From Bacteroidales bacterium (lineage in GTDB: Bacteria; Bacteroidota; Bacteroidia; Bacteroidales; UBA932): a stretch of DNA of 7,870 nt. The position numbers and the translations under genes were made by a program. The notes below the pieces were generated by a model. The model was given only the letters and a program-made list of their open reading frames with translations. It made no database searches and was not told where the DNA came from. The DNA lies in contig JAILAO010000110.1 of the NCBI GenBank assembly GCA_024681565.1, forward strand, positions 1 to 7,870, in the 5' to 3' direction. Shown here piece by piece: positions 6,548-7,870 of the stretch; position 1 is the stretch's first letter; every line of letters starts with the position of its first letter.

Positions 6548-7780
6548 TTAAGGTTTGTCAAAACAACCAATGGCTTCTGCTACTACAAAATTGCTGCCGC
6601 CTATATACAAGATGCATCCGGGGATCTTTTCCGCTGCATTAAGTGCTTGTCTGACACCGTCTTCCACACTCCCGCATACGGTACAGTCCAGGCCCTGCAT
6701 CCGTGCGGCGAGTTCCGCCGCCGGAAGGGAACGGTCGCCGCGGGGCGCGACGAGGAAATAGCGGGCTTCCGGAGGCATCATCGGCCGGATGGCGTCCAGG
6801 TCTTTGTCCGCCATGATGCCGTACACGATGACCAGCGGCCGGCCGCTCTCGCGCAGCCGCCGGAAATTGATCTCCAGGGCGGGCGGGTTGTGCCCGATGT
6901 CGCAGATGACCTCCGGTTCTGCCTGCAGGCGCTCCCAGCGTCCGCGCAGACCGGTGCGGGCGGCGGTGGCCGCCAGGACTTCCCGGTCGGGCGCAACGCC
7001 CAGCAGTTCGAAAGCGGCGAGGGCGGTGCGGAGGTTGGCTTCCTGGTAAGGACCGGTGAGATCGGTCGCAAAAACTTCCGTGTCGAAGTCTTCTGCAAAG
7101 AACAGGGGGCAGGGCAGGTCGGCGGCCCGCTTTTCGAAAACGGGGGCCGTTTCTTCGTCATACGCCCCGACGAGCGCCGGGACACCGGGTTTGAAGATGC
7201 CGGCTTTTTCGCCGGCGATGGCCGCGCGGGTATGCCCGAGCAGGGCACAGTGGTCCAGCCCGATGCGGGTCACGACGGCCAGTTCCGGGGTCAGGATATT
7301 GGTGCTGTCCAGTCTTCCGCCGAGTCCGACCTCGATGACGGCGAGATCGACCTGCTCCGCGGCAAACCATTGGAAAGCCAGACCGGTGGTAATCTCGAAA
7401 AAAGAAAGACCCTGCAGCTCCTGCCCGGTCAGGAAACGGAATACGGTCTCTTTCGGGATCATCGACCATCCGTCCGGCCCGACCAGTTTGATCCGTTCCC
7501 GGAAGTCCGTCAGATGGGGTGAAGTATAAAGGCCGACGCGCAATCCGGTCCCGGCGAGTCCCGCGGCCAGCATGGAGCTGACGGAACCTTTGCCGTTGGT
7601 GCCGGCAACGTGGATGGAGCGGAATTTTCGGGAGGGGTTCCCCAGGGCTTCGTCGAAATGCAGCATCCCGTCCAGCCCGGGTTTGTATGCTCCGGATCCG
7701 AATCCCGTGTCCTGTACGGACGGGTGCCGGGCATACAGTCCTTCGAGGAGCAGGCTGTAATTCTTTTCTGTGTAGGTCAT
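6548..7780 (-). CDS. folC: Folylpolyglutamate synthase / dihydrofolate synthase
   Basis: FolC is a cytoplasmic Mur-ligase-type enzyme that uses ATP to add glutamate to folates and, in bifunctional members, to dihydropteroate. The sequence alone does not show which activities this copy has. At 410 aa it has normal length. Visible motifs are the P-loop HVAGTNGKGS (57-66), TSPHLTDFRERI (86-97), FEITT (128-132), EVGLGGRLDSTN (150-161), GLDH (174-177), GEKAGIFK (190-197) with K192 as the expected carbamylated lysine, LRGRWERL (278-285), CDIGHNPPALE (293-303) in the C-terminal ligase domain, and YGIMADKD (320-327). The ATG at 7780 is chosen over an in-frame TTG at 7798, because the TTG is part of the probable -7 promoter element and MTYTEKNYSLLLEGLY is the usual type of start in Bacteroidota. 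It is the first gene of a minus-strand run with the macroglobulin (13 bp downstream) and the 126-aa gene. Confidence 0.95.
   Translation of the reverse strand: MTYTEKNYSLLLEGLYARHPSVQDTGFGSGAYKPGLDGMLHFDEALGNPSRKFRSIHVAGTNGKGSVSSMLAAGLAGTGLRVGLYTSPHLTDFRERIKLVGPDGWSMIPKETVFRFLTGQELQGLSFFEITTGLAFQWFAAEQVDLAVIEVGLGGRLDSTNILTPELAVVTRIGLDHCALLGHTRAAIAGEKAGIFKPGVPALVGAYDEETAPVFEKRAADLPCPLFFAEDFDTEVFATDLTGPYQEANLRTALAAFELLGVAPDREVLAATAARTGLRGRWERLQAEPEVICDIGHNPPALEINFRRLRESGRPLVIVYGIMADKDLDAIRPMMPPEARYFLVAPRGDRSLPAAELAARMQGLDCTVCGSVEDGVRQALNAAEKIPGCILYIGGSNFVVAEAIGCFDKP
6559..6588 (-). promoter_or_regulatory. Possible internal promoter for the macroglobulin gene, inside the folC 3' end
   Basis: On the minus strand a TTG (6588-6586) is followed after 19 bp by TTGTTTTG (6566-6559). 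This matches the Bacteroidota pattern TTG-N19-TAnnTTTG except for T in place of A at the second base. Transcription would start about 18-20 bases before the macroglobulin ATG at 6534. The last roughly 60 bases of folC are clearly more AT-rich than the rest of that gene, which fits a promoter embedded in coding sequence. It is a weak single-site match, and read-through from the folC promoter would also explain expression. Confidence 0.3.
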
Positions 7781-7782
7781 AG

Positions 7783-7813
7783 TTGCAACTGAATCCAAAT
7801 TTAATTAAATTTA
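7783..7813 (+). promoter_or_regulatory. Possible divergent promoter pointing right
   Basis: On the plus strand TTG (7783-7785) is followed after 20 bp by TAAATTTA (7806-7813), which has one mismatch (final A for G) to TAnnTTTG. It would start transcription near 7819 and serve an ATG at 7831. Much of its -7 match comes from the 16-bp palindrome, so it may be coincidental. Confidence 0.22.
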
Positions 7814-7827
7814 CACGCTTTTATCAA
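7796..7827 (-). promoter_or_regulatory. folC promoter (Bacteroidota type)
   Basis: Reading leftwards, TTG (7827-7825) is followed after 21 bp by TAAATTTG (7803-7796), a full match to TTG-N(19-21)-TAnnTTTG. The expected transcription start is near 7790, giving a leader of about 10 bases before the folC ATG at 7780. The -7 box contains the alternative in-frame TTG start at 7798, which argues against that start. This is the best promoter candidate for the whole minus-strand run. Confidence 0.65.
7797..7812. repeat. Perfect 16-bp AT-only palindrome over the folC -7 element
   Basis: AAATTTAATTAAATTT equals its own reverse complement over all 16 bases; the next pair outward (C at 7796, A at 7813) does not pair. 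It overlaps seven of the eight bases of the folC -7 box. It could be an operator for a dimeric regulator, or a by-product of an AT-rich promoter, since only A and T are involved. Confidence 0.4.
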
Positions 7828-7830
7828 TTT

Positions 7831-7870
7831 ATGGCGGAAAAATTTTCAGCGTTGCACGCGATATACGTCA
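7831..7870 (+). CDS. Possible start of a divergent gene, cut by the right edge
   Basis: An ATG at 7831 opens 13 codons (MAEKFSALHAIYV) with no stop before the window ends. I do not recognise the protein. Support is the reasonable composition, the position in a divergent intergenic region and the weak promoter match upstream. Thirteen open codons is very little evidence, and this stretch could equally be intergenic, or the 3' end of an upstream minus-strand gene, since stop codons occur there in those frames. Confidence 0.22.
   Translation, partial: MAEKFSALHAIYV

Noticed and set aside
6464..7522. A 352-codon open frame on the plus strand, opposite folC
   Set aside because: It is the shadow of folC, which carries every expected catalytic motif on the other strand. 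The translation is of low-information composition.
7834..7850. Imperfect palindrome GC-n-GAAAA-n-TTTTC-n-GC near the right edge
   Set aside because: Short, with mismatched positions, no T run after it to make a terminator, and possibly within a coding start; not enough to name it.

Overview
The window looks like chromosomal core DNA from a fairly GC-rich member of the Bacteroidales (phylum Bacteroidota). The grounds are the protein types (a MoxR-type ATPase start, a long Bacteroidota-style alpha-2-macroglobulin, and FolC and TruA of Bacteroidota flavour), the lack of Shine-Dalgarno sequences before any start codon, and Bacteroidota-style promoters (TTG, then 19-21 bp, then TAnnTTTG) close upstream of folC and truA. 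No mobile element, tRNA, rRNA, CRISPR array or phage gene is visible.

Layout. Bases 1-149 (minus) hold the first 49 codons of a MoxR-family AAA+ ATPase that runs off the left edge. A 26-bp gap separates it from the divergent truA (176-973, plus), which makes pseudouridine in tRNA. The truA 3' end overlaps by 16 bp the tail of a convergent, unrecognised 126-aa gene (958-1338, minus). That small gene is the last of a tight minus-strand run: folC (7780-6548), 13 bp, a 1729-aa exported alpha-2-macroglobulin (6534-1345), 6 bp, then the small gene (1338-958). The right 90 bp (7781-7870) is an AT-rich intergenic region with the folC promoter and possibly the start of a divergent gene.

How the genes work together. 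folC (folate polyglutamylation) and truA (tRNA modification) are housekeeping genes. The macroglobulin is an envelope protein, and its place behind folC is probably co-transcription rather than a shared pathway, since a possible internal promoter lies in the AT-rich tail of folC. The tight spacing makes the 126-aa protein a candidate to be co-expressed with the macroglobulin, but it has no visible export signal.

The most interesting points are that the macroglobulin has no CxEQ thioester motif, although the surrounding toroid domain is intact; that it carries a Met/acidic-rich, bait-like linker and an ambiguous lipoprotein/Sec signal; and that the folC upstream region has a perfect 16-bp palindrome overlapping two possible divergent -7 elements. 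I see no clear new multi-gene system here.
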